Position numbers and translations under genes: made by a program. Source: Sisyra terminalis (lineage: Eukaryota > Arthropoda > Insecta > Neuroptera > Sisyridae). Taken from it: a DNA stretch of 64,000 nt. Location of the stretch: positions 36,580,001-36,644,000 of the forward strand of contig OY292278.1 of assembly GCA_958496175.1 (NCBI GenBank), in the 5' to 3' direction. Below, in pieces: positions 24,242-36,370 of this stretch; within the stretch, counting starts at the first letter, position 1, and each line of letters opens with the position of its first letter. The notes below the pieces were generated by a model. The model was given only the letters and a program-made list of their open reading frames with translations, made no database searches and was not told the DNA's origin.

Positions 24242-26044
24242 GTGAGTTAATGTTTTATTTCAACTTTTTTTTTTAATATTCTTTATGTGTAACAATTTTT
24301 TATTCTTAATCTCTGAAATCCCATTCAATTGTTATTTGAACGTGTCTCCATTTAATTGAATTAACATTTTTTGTTTCACCCTCATTATTAGGGCTGATTA
24401 ATTTAATTTATTTGTTAAAGAATTAATTCCCTCAGATATTAAGAGTGTCATAAATTAACATTACGTTAGTAAAAATTATAATTAATTAATAAACATTTTT
24501 AACTAGACAATTTACATGTGGGTCTCGTCCTCGACTTTAATGATCCATCACCCTCAAACCCCAATGCAGTACAGTGAACTTTACGAGCACACAAAACGAT
24601 ACAAACAACATTAAATTTCGGGGATGAGGGTCATATTTTTTTAACTATTTTTTTTGATTTATTTAAAATTTTATTCTAAGGGTTGGAATTACTTTTTTTT
24701 ACGATGACATAAAGGAAAATGGTTTTATATAATTTTTGCATGATTAGTAAAATATCGGATAAGGGTTTAATTGCAAAGCGATCAAAATATCAAATATTTA
24801 TCTTTTAAAATTCGAATCTTGTTCAAGTAAATGGCGGGGTGTTTCAAATCGCTAAAACCCACCCCATTTTATAGAAAATTTCAGAAAAAAAATAATATAA
24901 TCTAGGTAATTGTCAGTTAGCGTGTGATGTTTGGTTTTTTTTTGAGTTTCTTTTTTAATTCCTTGTACATATTATATGGAGACACCCTTGAATTTACAAA
25001 CCCTCTGATCGGCCGAGCATAAAACACATTTTCCGTGCTATATTTATTTTTTTTTATCTACGACCCCTCATGGTTCACTTTATTATAAAATTATTCTTTC
25101 CATTTGACTGAAAGCGTGGCCAAAGTTTCGCTTTTTTCCACCCTCTCATCCAACTATTCGGTCGGGGATATATCGAAACGTTAGGGTGAAATCACTCATG
25201 ACATTATACATTCATAAAGCCTTTATTAAAATGGACTTGTAATTTATATATTTATGAATTTTTATAAATGTATTTATAGACACGGCTATTGGGGGATGGG
25301 GGTGAAATTTTCCTGGCTGGAAAATTCAAAGCGGCAATATTTTCGTGTGTGTACACGATACATTCAAGTGTTTTTCATAGGCAAATCTTTTGAATTTGCC
25401 AGACTCGAAATTTATCAACCCCCGGCCGTTTGAGCGTTCATCATTTTCATTTTAATTCGTGAAGGGATGATTTATTGTCTTCGTCAGTGTAAAATTTGAA
25501 TAATCTCCGCTATTAATTTAATTACACTTGTTTTAATTTAACTCTCAAGTTTGTGGTATTGTTTCAAGAGGGTGCCGTATGAGGAGAGGGTTGAAATGGG
25601 AGAGGGCTGCTATGATACATTGCCTTATTTTTGATGAATGAATTGTTGTGGGTGGATTATTTTATTACTATTATTACGATTTTATTTTTGTGGTTGAAAC
25701 GGGAATGGGTTAATTGATACGTTTTTTAAGGGAGATTTTTTTTTCTGTTTTTTTTCCGGCTAGAACGATTTTTCACTTGGAAGTTGTATGATGTTTAATT
25801 TTTGTGTTACTTTTTAAATACAATCGAGACTATAAATTTTACGCCCCCCCTTTACGAACCGGTCCTGTAATCAACCCCCAAGTATCCCCACGCCTCAGCT
25901 CCACAGCCAACTCGTTTCGAGGAATTTATTTATTGTTTCAAGTCTTAAAATAATTTATGAACGTCATAATTTCTTCTAAAATAAAATTTTATGTAAATGG
26001 TAAATGTTTTAATGTGTCTTCTGTGTTGAATTCATCCTGTTGTT
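24242..26044. other. Non-coding; single-copy-like block from ~24.99 kb
   Basis: AT-rich up to about 24990, then a GC-richer, apparently transposon-free stretch with GGGATG near 25295 and 25466 and runs such as CCCCCCCTTTACGAACCGG. No protein family is recognised in any frame. GGGATGA also occurs near 24621. Confidence 0.4.
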
Positions 26045-26091
26045 GGACGGATGGACAGTCGGACAGACAGACGGACAGACAGACAAACAGG
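26045..26091. repeat. GGACAGACAGAC simple repeat
   Basis: A tract of GGAC and AGAC tetramers (GACGGATGGACAGTCGGACA and onward) with small variations. A related complementary GTCTGTCTGTCTGTC tract lies at 31847-31867. Confidence 0.85.
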
Positions 26092-28169
26092 GTTTTGCGC
26101 TTATTATGCTCACCACCATCGTTTCAACCGTTCGTGCAACTAACCATTTATTTAGTCATAACCAACAGTGCAACCCTTTGAAAGAGCCACCCCCTGGCTG
26201 CAAACCGTGACGTTTATATTTGCAATATTATGAAAATTGTCAAAGTCACTTTAAATTTAAATATCGGAACGATGTCTCGCCACTCACCCCACGGAAAAAA
26301 TGTGACACGATCCAACGACCAATGTCGGGGGTCGTAAAAATAAATCTTGAATTTAATTCTTCAATTTATGAAGTCACGGGGTGTAAAATGAGGGATTTTT
26401 GATTCAGTTTACTTTTTAAAAAAAGAAACAAGCAATCGTTTTCATTGAGGATCTTAAGGTCATAAATAAAGAGATGAGGAACAAAGATCTTTTGGCCATT
26501 AAGCGAAGAATTCTCCTTACGTTTGATTTATTGTTTGGAATGATTTTATTAGAATTTTACGAGGGGAGAAATAAAATATTTCGTTAAACAAATGCAAATT
26601 TCAAAGTATTTTAATGCAAACTAATAACAATGAAATTTTTCATTACTGATCTTTGGAAGTAATAAGATCCACACTTTATTGTTCCTCTTTTGTTTATTTG
26701 TTTATAAAAAATTGATATGGAAAACACATGACTTCTTTGTACTTAAGACCTATATTTGCAATGGTTGGAAATTCTGGACCGGATTAAACATTTTTAGGCT
26801 AAAGTTAACGTAATTTACTAATAAAGTCAAACAAAAAATTGTATAGTCGTTAAGTATTAAAAAATTCGAAATAATATTTTAAATAGTCGATTTTAAAAAT
26901 TGATAATGGTTATATTTTTTCTACTATTCTCATGCTCTTGAAATTGTGATCAATTTGGTTGATATCATTTAATGATTAACAATATATTTGGCAATAACTT
27001 AGAAACCTTTGAAAATAAATTTCATATATTATGAGTCATTGAAAAGGAATTAATAAGATTTTTTTAGATTAGCTGGAAAAAAATTCTTAAGTTTAAAAAT
27101 TTGCCTATTGGTAAACTTAGATTTTGTTTCAGTACAATCGAAATACTAGGTGCAGATGTTTGAACCTAAAATATAAAATTTCAGCTTTTTATGATTTTTA
27201 TTTTGGGATTTTATTAGGGGTTCAAAGATGCTCAAATTTTTGTTCAAATCTCACATCTAAAAGTTTTTGCAAAAACAATACTTCTAGCATTCCTCATAAA
27301 GAACCTTTATCAAACTCCCTAACACCATAGCATCCTGCCTAAATTCTCCCAAGGCATAAACAGCACCCTCTCCTTCTTAAAAAAAATCCAAATATACATC
27401 AAAATATAATGACAACCCCTTGAATCCTAAATCATTGATGATTTAGTAATTAGAAAAGTAATTAGAAAATGACCATAGAAAGTATGTACTTCTAACACTT
27501 AGAGTTCTTATATAGAAGTAGAAAAGTCCTACTGCTTAACCGATTGGAATGAAATTTGACATAAAGACAAATTAGTCCTTGAAAAAGGATGTAAGTAACT
27601 TTTTTGCAAAAATAAGTTTGAAGGGGTAGTAGAGGGGGATGAAAATTTGTATAGGGGTTCATTATTATTTTCTTGATAAATCAATGAAACTTTGAATTCA
27701 ATGTGACCCTTGATAAGAAAGAAATAAATAATTATTTAATCATTTTTGAAATTTCAACCATCATGATGGGAATGTGATTTGGGGTGAAAGTTCATATGGA
27801 AATCCAAAGAAATTTAATTAGATTTACAATATTTATCGAAGTGGTATACTTGATATGGAAAACAGAATACTTAAACTTTTGCCAGCATCTGAGAAACTCC
27901 AAAATGGTAGCCACTTTATTGTATATAATGAATGGGTTATCTTTCTTCTTTTTCTTCTTCTTTATACTGGGAATCTCTCGTAAAAGTTCTTATGACTTGA
28001 GTACTGTAAGAACTATGGTACCTCAGCTTTGTTTCATGTTCCAAAAGCTCTACTTCTGAGGTAAATCTCAGTAAATCGGACCATTTTGTATGTTTCCTAG
28101 CTTTTGTCCAAGTTGCCTAAAAGAGCTGAGATGATTTTGAGTCATGGCTGGGAGATCAAATAGTATGTA
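26092..28169. other. Non-coding; possible Helitron 5' DNA near its end
   Basis: The first 300 bases continue the single-copy-like block. From about 27540 the phrase CTTAACCGATTGGAATGAAA followed by TTTGACATAAAGAC appears. Similar wording (GAACGAATTTTGATAAAATT) occurs near 34372. In my experience this kind of phrase accompanies Helitron-type repeats, and the Helitron helicase fossil begins at about 28170. No coding region is called. Confidence 0.3.
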
Positions 28170-29490
28170 GGAAGTAGTAAATGGTTGGGTACTCCTTTAT
28201 TCGCCTAATTTGTTAAAAAATTTAACGCCCAGGCTTGCAGTTTAGTTCATGCTATATATCTATGCAATATATCTGCAAGTGTATTACCAAGGGTAGTGAT
28301 TAAGTTATTTTAAGTTTCAGAAACACAAAACTCGTTAATCCTATAGATTAAGTTCAAAAATTTCAGTCTTGTCGTTATGCCAGGAGCAATGAAGCCGAAA
28401 ATTATTGTTAAGGTTTCTATACACAAAAAACATTTCGCTATCTTATACCCCAGTATGCACCTAGAAAATGGGGAATTCGTTTATTTTAGGGACAATAATT
28501 TCCAAGAACTCTTACCGCTATTTTTGATTTCTATATAGGAGATGAATTTGCTAGAATTCTTCTGTTTGTTTAGATACCTCAATATTTCACCTGGAACCCA
28601 GCAAGAAGAGAATGAAAAGGCTAAATTCAAGGAACTCCTGGTTAGAATTGGACTGAAATCAAATCTGGAGATTCCTTAGGTTGAGTTTATGTTATCCATG
28701 TTAGTAATATGAAATGCTTTTTTTTGAAAATTCTACACTTGTGGGTCAATCTCTTGTAGAGATCTCAAAAAGCTCAATAATCAGAAATTTCGATATTTCA
28801 AGAGCCACTTGAGGCAAGAGGGTTGTTAGAGGATGACAATTATTGGGATGTTATCCTGGAACACAATCCTGCACGATGTAGATCATTGTCTAAGATATGG
28901 GAGCTTTTCGCTATATTAATAGAGATATGTGAACTTTCAAACTCACAACCATTGTGAAAAAAAACTACTAAAATGATAAGGTTGATGATATTTTGCACAG
29001 ATTACAGGAATATAACCCAAATGCTTCATACTGTGATTATATTTATAATGACGTTCCAATAAAAGTTGAAGACCAAGGGATAACAGTTATGGGGAAAAAA
29101 TTATTTGATTTTGGGATGACTAGACCACAAAGAATTGTGGAGTACTAACGGAAGTAAGTAGTGATAAAGTACGGGAACTAGATTATGATAAGGCTTTTTT
29201 AAAACCACAAATAGCGGATAAAGTTACATTTTTGAACCTAAAACAAAGATTAGGGTTTGATAAAGTTATCCATAAAATTGAAAACGGCGAAGATGGGCTT
29301 CTCTTCTTGGACGCCCCAGGAGGCACTAGCAAAACTTTCCTTTTAAAGTTACTATTGGCTCAAATCTGCAAAGATAATGGAGAATAACTATTACACCCGG
29401 ACGAAGTTGCTAGAAAAAGCTGGTGAATATCATAAAACAGAACAAAAAACAATTGAAAATTTTATTTATGGTTCGTATAATATAAAACTG
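28170..29490 (+). pseudogene. Helitron replication-helicase fossil
   Basis: Eroded + strand frames match the Helitron Rep/helicase in order. Near 28262 comes a YICKCITKGSD segment (equivalent to KYVNKGSD), then RSNEA near 28376, HLENGEFVYF near 28455, IPQYFTWNPARRE near 28574, GLLEDDNYWDVILEHNPARC near 28830 with LFAILIEIC, and YNDVPIKVEDQGITVMGKKL near 29042. Near 29310 comes the Walker A block DAPGGTSKTFLLKLLLAQIC, where the canonical GGTGKT reads GGTSKT. Most Rep catalytic motifs and the C-terminal helicase motifs are missing. Stops and at least two frameshifts show it is dead. A small hairpin ATGCATTTCATGCAT near 29547 could mark a Helitron 3' end, without proof. Confidence 0.85.
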
Positions 29491-29579
29491 ACAAAGCGAC
29501 TTTATCGATTTCATGCGAGGAAAGATAAAACTTAATAAATCAAAAATGCATTTCATGCATTTTAGTTTAATATAAAATT

Positions 29580-32500
29580 TCAAAGTTGGCGTTGGAATAT
29601 TCCGAACGTTCTGTTTTGTTTTGTTTTTCTATTGTTGCACAGTGGAAAACATGTCAGGTTTGCGTCTCAGATAGAAAACTACTTTTGGCAAAAGCTCAAC
29701 TCAGAGAACTATCTTCCATAAAAACAAAAACAAAACGCATATAATATAATTTCCATCCCTCAAACGTGCATCGCTTGTTTTAACAAACAAAAATCGCACC
29801 GGGATATTATTATTATTGTAAATGAAAATGTGTCGAATGCTAAATGTAACTAATTTTCACCCGTCATTTCTCAATCATCCCCTAATCATCCATTTCCATC
29901 ATCCCTCAAAGTTCTCGTCACCACTCGATTCACATCAATTTTTCATCACACTCGATAAATATCCTTCTCATACCGTGTCGTTTTATCGTTTATTTCATTT
30001 TACCAACCAAAAACCAACTTTTAAAAGATTTTCCCATCCCACGTTTCCCGTAAAAAGAAAAAAACCCACTTCACTCCATCGGGGTCGAATAATTTGTCAA
30101 TTCTCGTTATAAAAGTTTTTATTGTCACCTTCAAATAATCGAGACGACAGCTGAAAATTGTAGCTTAAACAAAACACCCCTGTGGGTGTCTTTTCCAAAA
30201 TTTCAATGAAAATGTCAAACATTAAGGGTTGATTTAAAACGACGTGATAATCTAAAAGTTTTTAAGTGTTCATTTTTAAAATGTTTCGTTCTCGCTTCCC
30301 CTGTTACTTACTGTTTAGTGTGAAATTAATTATTTATCTTTTACAAAATAGAAGCCAACCCTTAATTAAAGTCAAGTACCGGAGATGAGGTTTATAAATT
30401 AATTTTTGCCTGGATTTTATTTGGAGGCAAACGGGAACTTTGTGGCGTGAAACACACGAAAAGTAGTCGGTGTATGATTAGAAGAATGAAAACGTGGGCG
30501 TGGGGTGGCAGAGTGGCAGGGTGGATTTTTCACATCAGATGCGCGGGGGATGGTGGCTTAATATTTTATGAAAATTGTTTTTGCTTCATCATACGTATGA
30601 AAATTCACGAAACAAAACAACAAACGAGGTGAAAATTTGATTTTTTTTTTGGTCCAATCACAACGAGATTTGCCAGAAAAATACGTGCAGAGGGTAGAAA
30701 GTCGGGGGATGAAAAGTTTATTGTTTCACATGCACTTTAATCAGAGCAGTGTTTACATGTATTTCTTTGAATTCTGTCATTTATTTTATTTTACTTCTGA
30801 AAAGTAATCTTAATTTCCAAAAGAAAAACAACCCTAAAAATAAAATAATAAATCACACTTTAAAACTACCCTAATTTTTCTTTTGATGTATCTCAAATCT
30901 TTGTTTTTAAGAAAATAGTTTCCAAACTTTTCAGAAGCAAATTTTAAAATCCTGTGTTGCTTTTTATTTCATTGTAATTTTCAATATTTTGGGTTAGCCA
31001 CGTCTTTATCCCTTTGAAAGACTCTTGTCATTCAGTTGGATTCATCCCTTTATCGTTTCCCGACCCTCTCATTCTCACCCCCTGCGTGGCTCGACGCTGT
31101 TATTATAGTAAACTAATGTAATATAATGTAGCTCATTCATTCAATGCCAAAATCTTGCAATAAATAAGAGAGCTTTTACCGTCGCGTGTCAAAACCACCC
31201 CTAGCTCACGTAAAGCATTTTCAAGTTGCGTCCATATGATTATTATTGCTGTTGTTATTAAAAATATGAAGCAGCAAAATACTTTTCTGGATTAGACTAA
31301 GTGATGTGAGGAGTGAAATGTTCTTAGTTGAGGGATGAAAAAGATGCATGTGCATGGGGTAGCTTTTGCTTTTTAAGTATATGAGTATAAGCATAAGCAA
31401 GTGCATGTGTTTACTTACAGAAAATTTAATATCCATTCTAGAGCTTACAACCACCCCTGACTCATCTTTTTCCCCCATGCTTAATAAACATAAGTTTTGA
31501 GGGATGAAATTTTTTCCCCGAAAAACGATTTTTTTAAAATTTTTCTCATACTGTTTTTATTAATATTAAGGTTCATTGTTTTATATGATTTTTAAGTAGG
31601 GGTTTGAAGGGGTTGTTTAAGTGAAAATAAGTTAAAAAAAAGAAACAAATTGGTTCCAGATTTCGAGCTTTTAATTCATTTATGTTAAAAGCTTTTATTG
31701 TTTTTTATTTTCATTCAATTACATTTTCAAGTTGATTTCTTTCCGGTTCTTTACAACCCTTTTGCATCCCTTATTAAATTCATTTGCAGCGCTTGTCTTA
31801 ACGTCACTTTTCGCCTGACTGTAATTAAAATAATTTCAACATAACGTCTGTCTGTCTGTCTATCTGTAAATTTTTATTGATATTATTCGAAAAGCACGAG
31901 TTTGGGATGGGAGTGGGAGGTGGGTGGGGGTGAAAATGTGCTGTTAATAGAAGTGTTATGATTAAAGGCGAATTTATATATTCGCTTTTAATTGAGCAAA
32001 CATCATTAAAAGTTTTCGAGTTCCATTCAATTACAACTAAAATAATCTTGGCGCATTCCCATCCTTTAAGTGGTGGCACCACCCCCGTTGGTTGACATCC
32101 CTCGTCCATCACTCAGCCGGTTTATATTAATAATTACAACAAGTGTGAGGCATAAGGGATGGAAACTATTCGTAAATGAATGCCATTCGAAAATAATTGG
32201 AACTAATTGGTCCAATCACGAGTTTGGACGGTCGAGTCGAAAATTTTGAAGTAAATAGTTTGAAAAAATGTGGAATTTCAATTTTCAGTAAGATATGAAA
32301 GAGGGTATTTTTAGGACTGGGGGGTAGTTTTTCGCCCTTTGGTTTAACGAACTAATTTCACGTCAACTCGTCAAAGTGAGGCGAGGAAATTTGCTCGATG
32401 GACGCTATATGTTCGTGTGGCTATACGACTGTGTACACTTGTGCTACCAACCCTTATTTGAATCAACCCCTAACCCTCGTGTTAGAGCGTTTTCGACCAC

Positions 32501-33930
32501 TCACGGCTGTCAAAATAACCGAGTCGTCAATCAAACAAGACGCTTCTCGATGAGGGATTTCTGTCGAATTTCTCGATTGAATTATATGACACATCGACTT
32601 GTGGTAACGAAAATTTTTATAATAGCGACTGAATGAATCAGAACAGCTTTGACAACTCCAACCCCCGGCCAACATCCCCTAACAGGCTCAATTGAAAATG
32701 TGGAACAAAATGCTCCGTTTTGTAACAGAATTACACACGATTTTTTCCTTTCTTTCTTTTTTTTATTAACTTACCCTTACAATCATCCCCCAAGTGGTTT
32801 TTTTGTGTACATTTGCGATAGAAGAATTAATTTTATTTGAATTTTTTCAACATGTTCTTTGTGGCAATTTCCAGAAGTAGTCTTGAACTTAGCTTTGAAC
32901 TGTTGTGACATTTCTTACGAAATCATTTATAAAGAGATAAAATATTTTTTTGGTTTAGGATCAATTTTTTTTCTTGATAAGAAATTTCCCGAAATTTCAT
33001 CCTGTTTACCCGATATACGAGCAACAGCCATCCCTTATGATACATCTGACATTTATCCTTATCAAAACAATGTGTCAAACAGACTGAAATTTGAACCGTT
33101 ATCAATTGACAACATCCACCCCTGTTTATCATCTCTCACACGCCATCTTCTCACCCCTCCGACATCCACATCAAAGCCAGCTTGTTTCCGTATTTCTGTA
33201 TATTATCCGTACACGAAAAATCCTCCTCGAAAAATTAAATAAAACTCTATTAATCCTGATATTGGGTAGAAGTGAATATAAACATCCGATGCGATACGCC
33301 ATATCGGGGCTGCTTTGTCCTCCCCTTTTTCGGTTATTAATATAACAATAAAAGACTATCGATACGAACCAATAAATGAGATTTGAGGGAAACGGAATTG
33401 GGATACCCATGTAATAGAATAGGCGTATTTACACACAAATACTTCATGATAGTTTTTTGTATACAAAAAACAAATCCAATTTAATATTTACTTAACACCT
33501 TTTTGGTATATTGGAAAGATTAAGCTTATAAGAGATATTAATAGTATATTTACTCCATGAAAGCTTACGAATGTTTAGCATCCAGAATGAATAACAATTG
33601 ACATCCCTGTATACTTGTTTCCAAGATCAATTCACGAAATAACCAACAGCGTTTCTGGCAAATAACCAAAACAAACAATCTGTTAAAAATCCACTCCTTG
33701 ATGATATGTAATTATAACTAGTACTCCTAATAAGGAAAAGCTGGAACGAAAAATATTCAGCCAGATGGATCAAGTCGCTGACTAATGTCTGAAACAAATG
33801 AATAACTTGCTTATATAACATAAAAAAATAAACAGAATTCGTTTTTTTTGGTTGACAAATGAATAATGTTGTGATGTTTTCTGTTTGGTCTTTGGGTTTC
33901 ATCCCCAATTTATTTTAAAATCTACGACAG
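29580..33930. other. Long transposon-poor block dense in GGGATG/CATCCC
   Basis: More than 4 kb without a recognisable mobile element, in contrast to both sides. I count about 19 copies of GGGATG or its complement here (for example near 29757, 29877, 29902, 30546, 30706, 31045, 31327, 31502, 31766, 32095, 32155, 32670, 33030, 33605 and 33900), often extended to TGAGGGATGAAA. ACCACCCCT and CAACCCTT-type words also recur. Reading frames of 60-127 codons occur on both strands and mutually overlap; none has a domain or exon-like boundaries. The block could be constrained non-coding DNA. Confidence 0.5.
31847..31867. repeat. GTCT tetranucleotide tract
   Basis: GTCTGTCTGTCTGTCTATCT followed by GT. 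A short simple repeat complementary in type to the GACA tract at 26045. Confidence 0.85.
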
Positions 33931-35232
33931 GGCTATCAAATGCAAATAGTTGACATTTAAAAAAAATAGTTTGTTTAATAAAACTTTTCAAAAAGAGATT
34001 TAATTTTAGATCGTTCGAAGAAAGTAGAGCTTTTAACGAGCTTTCCAGCATTTGTTATCGAGTCGCTTTAGGTTTCCGCCTTTGTTTATTTAAACACTTT
34101 ACTCATTAATACTTTCGCTGAGGTGACATAAGGAAGTCTTTATAATGACAAGCAAATAGGTGCAGTAAATAAATGAGACAAGTAGTGGTCTCACCTCAAT
34201 TCAAGTGTAGATAATGATTATAGTTTCATGTAAGATGATAAACAATTTTAATTAAAATAAAACCTGCAAATTGGTGTAATTTTCTTGTAATATCATTAAA
34301 TATATTGCATACATTTTTGATAAAAAAACTTTTATCTCACTGTTTGTTTACTTTTGGTTCAAGAATGGCTGAACGAATTTTGATAAAATTTGGTTTTTGC
34401 GTGTAACCCATTGTTCCATTCATTATAGAGATCGTATAAAGATTTATAACTGTGAAGTCAAAAAAAGATACCCATTGTGCAAAGTTTAATTCGATAAGCC
34501 TTTAATCATTAATTATTTATTTTTGTAGTTTATTTATTTATTTATTTTTTGTATTAGTTACAAGTAACTATAGCAAAGTTAGTACAAATCTTATAGACTA
34601 ATCTAAAACTAGAACTAAGGCTAGGATCAGTTGGATTTTGCAATCGATGCCCTTGCGAGTAAAAAAAAATGTATTTTTTTTTCTACTACAATTGATTATT
34701 TGTCCTTTATGCTATATACTTATTCTTTTTCATCTTCTTTCTTATTCAACATTTACCGATTAATAGTTTTCCATTTTTACACTCTACAGTTCTATTGTAT
34801 TCAAATCTTCTATACTACTTGAAATGTAAGTATTGTAGGTTTGAGAAGTAGACAATTTCCTTAGCAAGAAAAATTGCTACAGTTATCATATACCGATAAA
34901 GGTAAATTCAAATAAAAAATTAGGTTAACTTAAACGAAGTAGGGGGTTGCAGTGGGTCATAATTAAATTATGAAGCTTAGACATTAACGGTTGCGTATAT
35001 TTTAAAGGTATCTTTTCAATACATACGTGTAAAGGAATATACCCTCGAGTTGACTACTTGGGTACCCAGGTAGTATCCAGTGTAACATGTTACATAAACT
35101 TATAATCACCTAATTTGTAACAAAATCTCCACGAATAGGCTCGAGAGGGTAAGAATAAATGCTGATTCCCTCCTTTACTTCAACTTTTACTTGTCATCTG
35201 TATCTTTTTCTACTAGACTACCGGATTGCTAT
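33931..35232. other. AT-rich DNA with possible Helitron scrap
   Basis: No gene. Around 34365-34400, TGGCTGAACGAATTTTGATA and AAATTTGG resemble the phrase near 27540 upstream of the Helitron fossil. A TTTATTTATTTATTT tract lies near 34530. The remainder is unremarkable. Confidence 0.35.
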
Positions 35233-35585
35233 TAGGGATGCAAACGATACATCGATTTTTTCAAACATCGATGTATCGATCATAAAAATCAATATTGTAA
35301 CCCAAAATATCGATGATACATCTTCATGAGCGATGGTTTATAAACAATATTTTTTCATAGCGTCTATAATCAATTCCGTTTGATATCATCAACTACTCAC
35401 ATAAACAGATATCTCTTTCGATTACGAGCATAAATTTGTGAACTCCGCTAGTTTATGATATAACGCGTGAGATTATAAACTAACAGTTGATTAGGTTAGG
35501 TTAAATTGTAATCTAACGTCGTCAAATTATAAACTGATACAGTTTACGAGTTTACGGGATTTTTATGAAGAATGTTACATCCCTA
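35233..35585. mobile_element. hAT MITE, second copy
   Basis: Begins TAGGGATGCAAACGATACAT and ends TTACATCCCTA, sharing the interior landmarks GATATAACGCGTGAGATTAT and GGTTAAATTGTAATCTAACG with the copy at 22992-23342 in the same orientation. Flanks are ATTGCTAT on the left and CTATGCTA on the right. They resemble each other with a one-base offset but are not a clean duplication, so this insertion is older or its end has slipped. Confidence 0.85.
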
Positions 35586-36109
35586 CTATGCTATGCAGTA
35601 AAATATATTTTATGTGTTCAATATTGGATTTTGCTACAGGTCTTTGAATTCCAAACTCTGGCTATCAATTTTCTAGTCCTAGAAGCATAGTTCTTTACTT
35701 AAATTGATAATGGACAGGTAAAAGATAATTTCCAGATTTAGTGAAAAATTGTAATGATGGGAAAACTAAAGATCTGAATTTTTATTGCATTTTCTGCATT
35801 GCTGATCATTTTTATATCACAATGTCTTCAAGTTTTCTAGCCATGGTTTTGTTTATTTAAAAAGGGGAAAAATTGGAATTACAATGAAATTTGAGCTTTT
35901 ATTAAAAGCTGTGATTATTATTGATTGCTTGCCTGGATATAAATAAGCTTTTTCTGGAACGAGTATGTAAGTCCGACTCTATTTATTCTACGCCAAAGAA
36001 AGTTCACTAATTTTAAGAAAATCATATTTAGAAGCCTTAAGCAAATTTTCTCAACAGCTGATTTACTTTTCAATGTTCCTACCTAAAACTTTAGTTTTAG
36101 GTACCTACG
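35586..36109. other. AT-rich DNA, nothing recognised
   Basis: Ordinary AT-rich sequence between two hAT-type insertions. No repeat shared with the rest of the window was noticed. Confidence 0.45.
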
Positions 36110-36117
36110 TATATGAT

Positions 36118-36362
36118 CAGGCCCTGCTCTAGCAAATTTGCCGCCCTTGGCAAGATGAAAAAATGCCGCCCCTTCAGAGTTGAAAAAACACAGAGTTTTA
36201 ATATCACAAAATTTTTAATTTTTTGGAAAAATATTTTTTTAGCTAAAACCTAATTTTTTCACATTTTTGTTCATATTGTATATCAAATATGACAAAATGC
36301 CGCCCCTGAAATTTTCCGCCCCGGGCGACCGCCCGGGTTGCCCACTCCTAAAGCGGGGGCTG
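36118..36362. mobile_element. 245-bp hAT MITE with perfect 8-bp duplication
   Basis: TATATGAT flanks it on both sides (36110-36117 and 36363-36370). The element begins CAGGCCCTGCTCTAGCAAAT and ends AAAGCGGGGGCTG. Short inverted ends are CAGGCCC and, from the other side, CAGCCCC. The interior repeats TGCCGCCCC and has GGGCGACCGCCCGGG. The phrase AAATTTGCCGCCCT recurs in the MITE at the centre of the palindrome (53429-53542). CAG-starting ends and an 8-bp duplication identify hAT. Confidence 0.92.
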
Positions 36363-36370
36363 TATATGAT

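Noticed and set aside
26045..26091. GACA tract as a possible CRISPR-like array
   Set aside because: Units are 4 bases with no spacers; it is a microsatellite.
32859..33242. 127-codon + frame, longest in the window
   Set aside because: Overlaps other frames on both strands, has no domain or exon boundaries, and lies in DNA with CATCCC words; composition looks like translated non-coding sequence.
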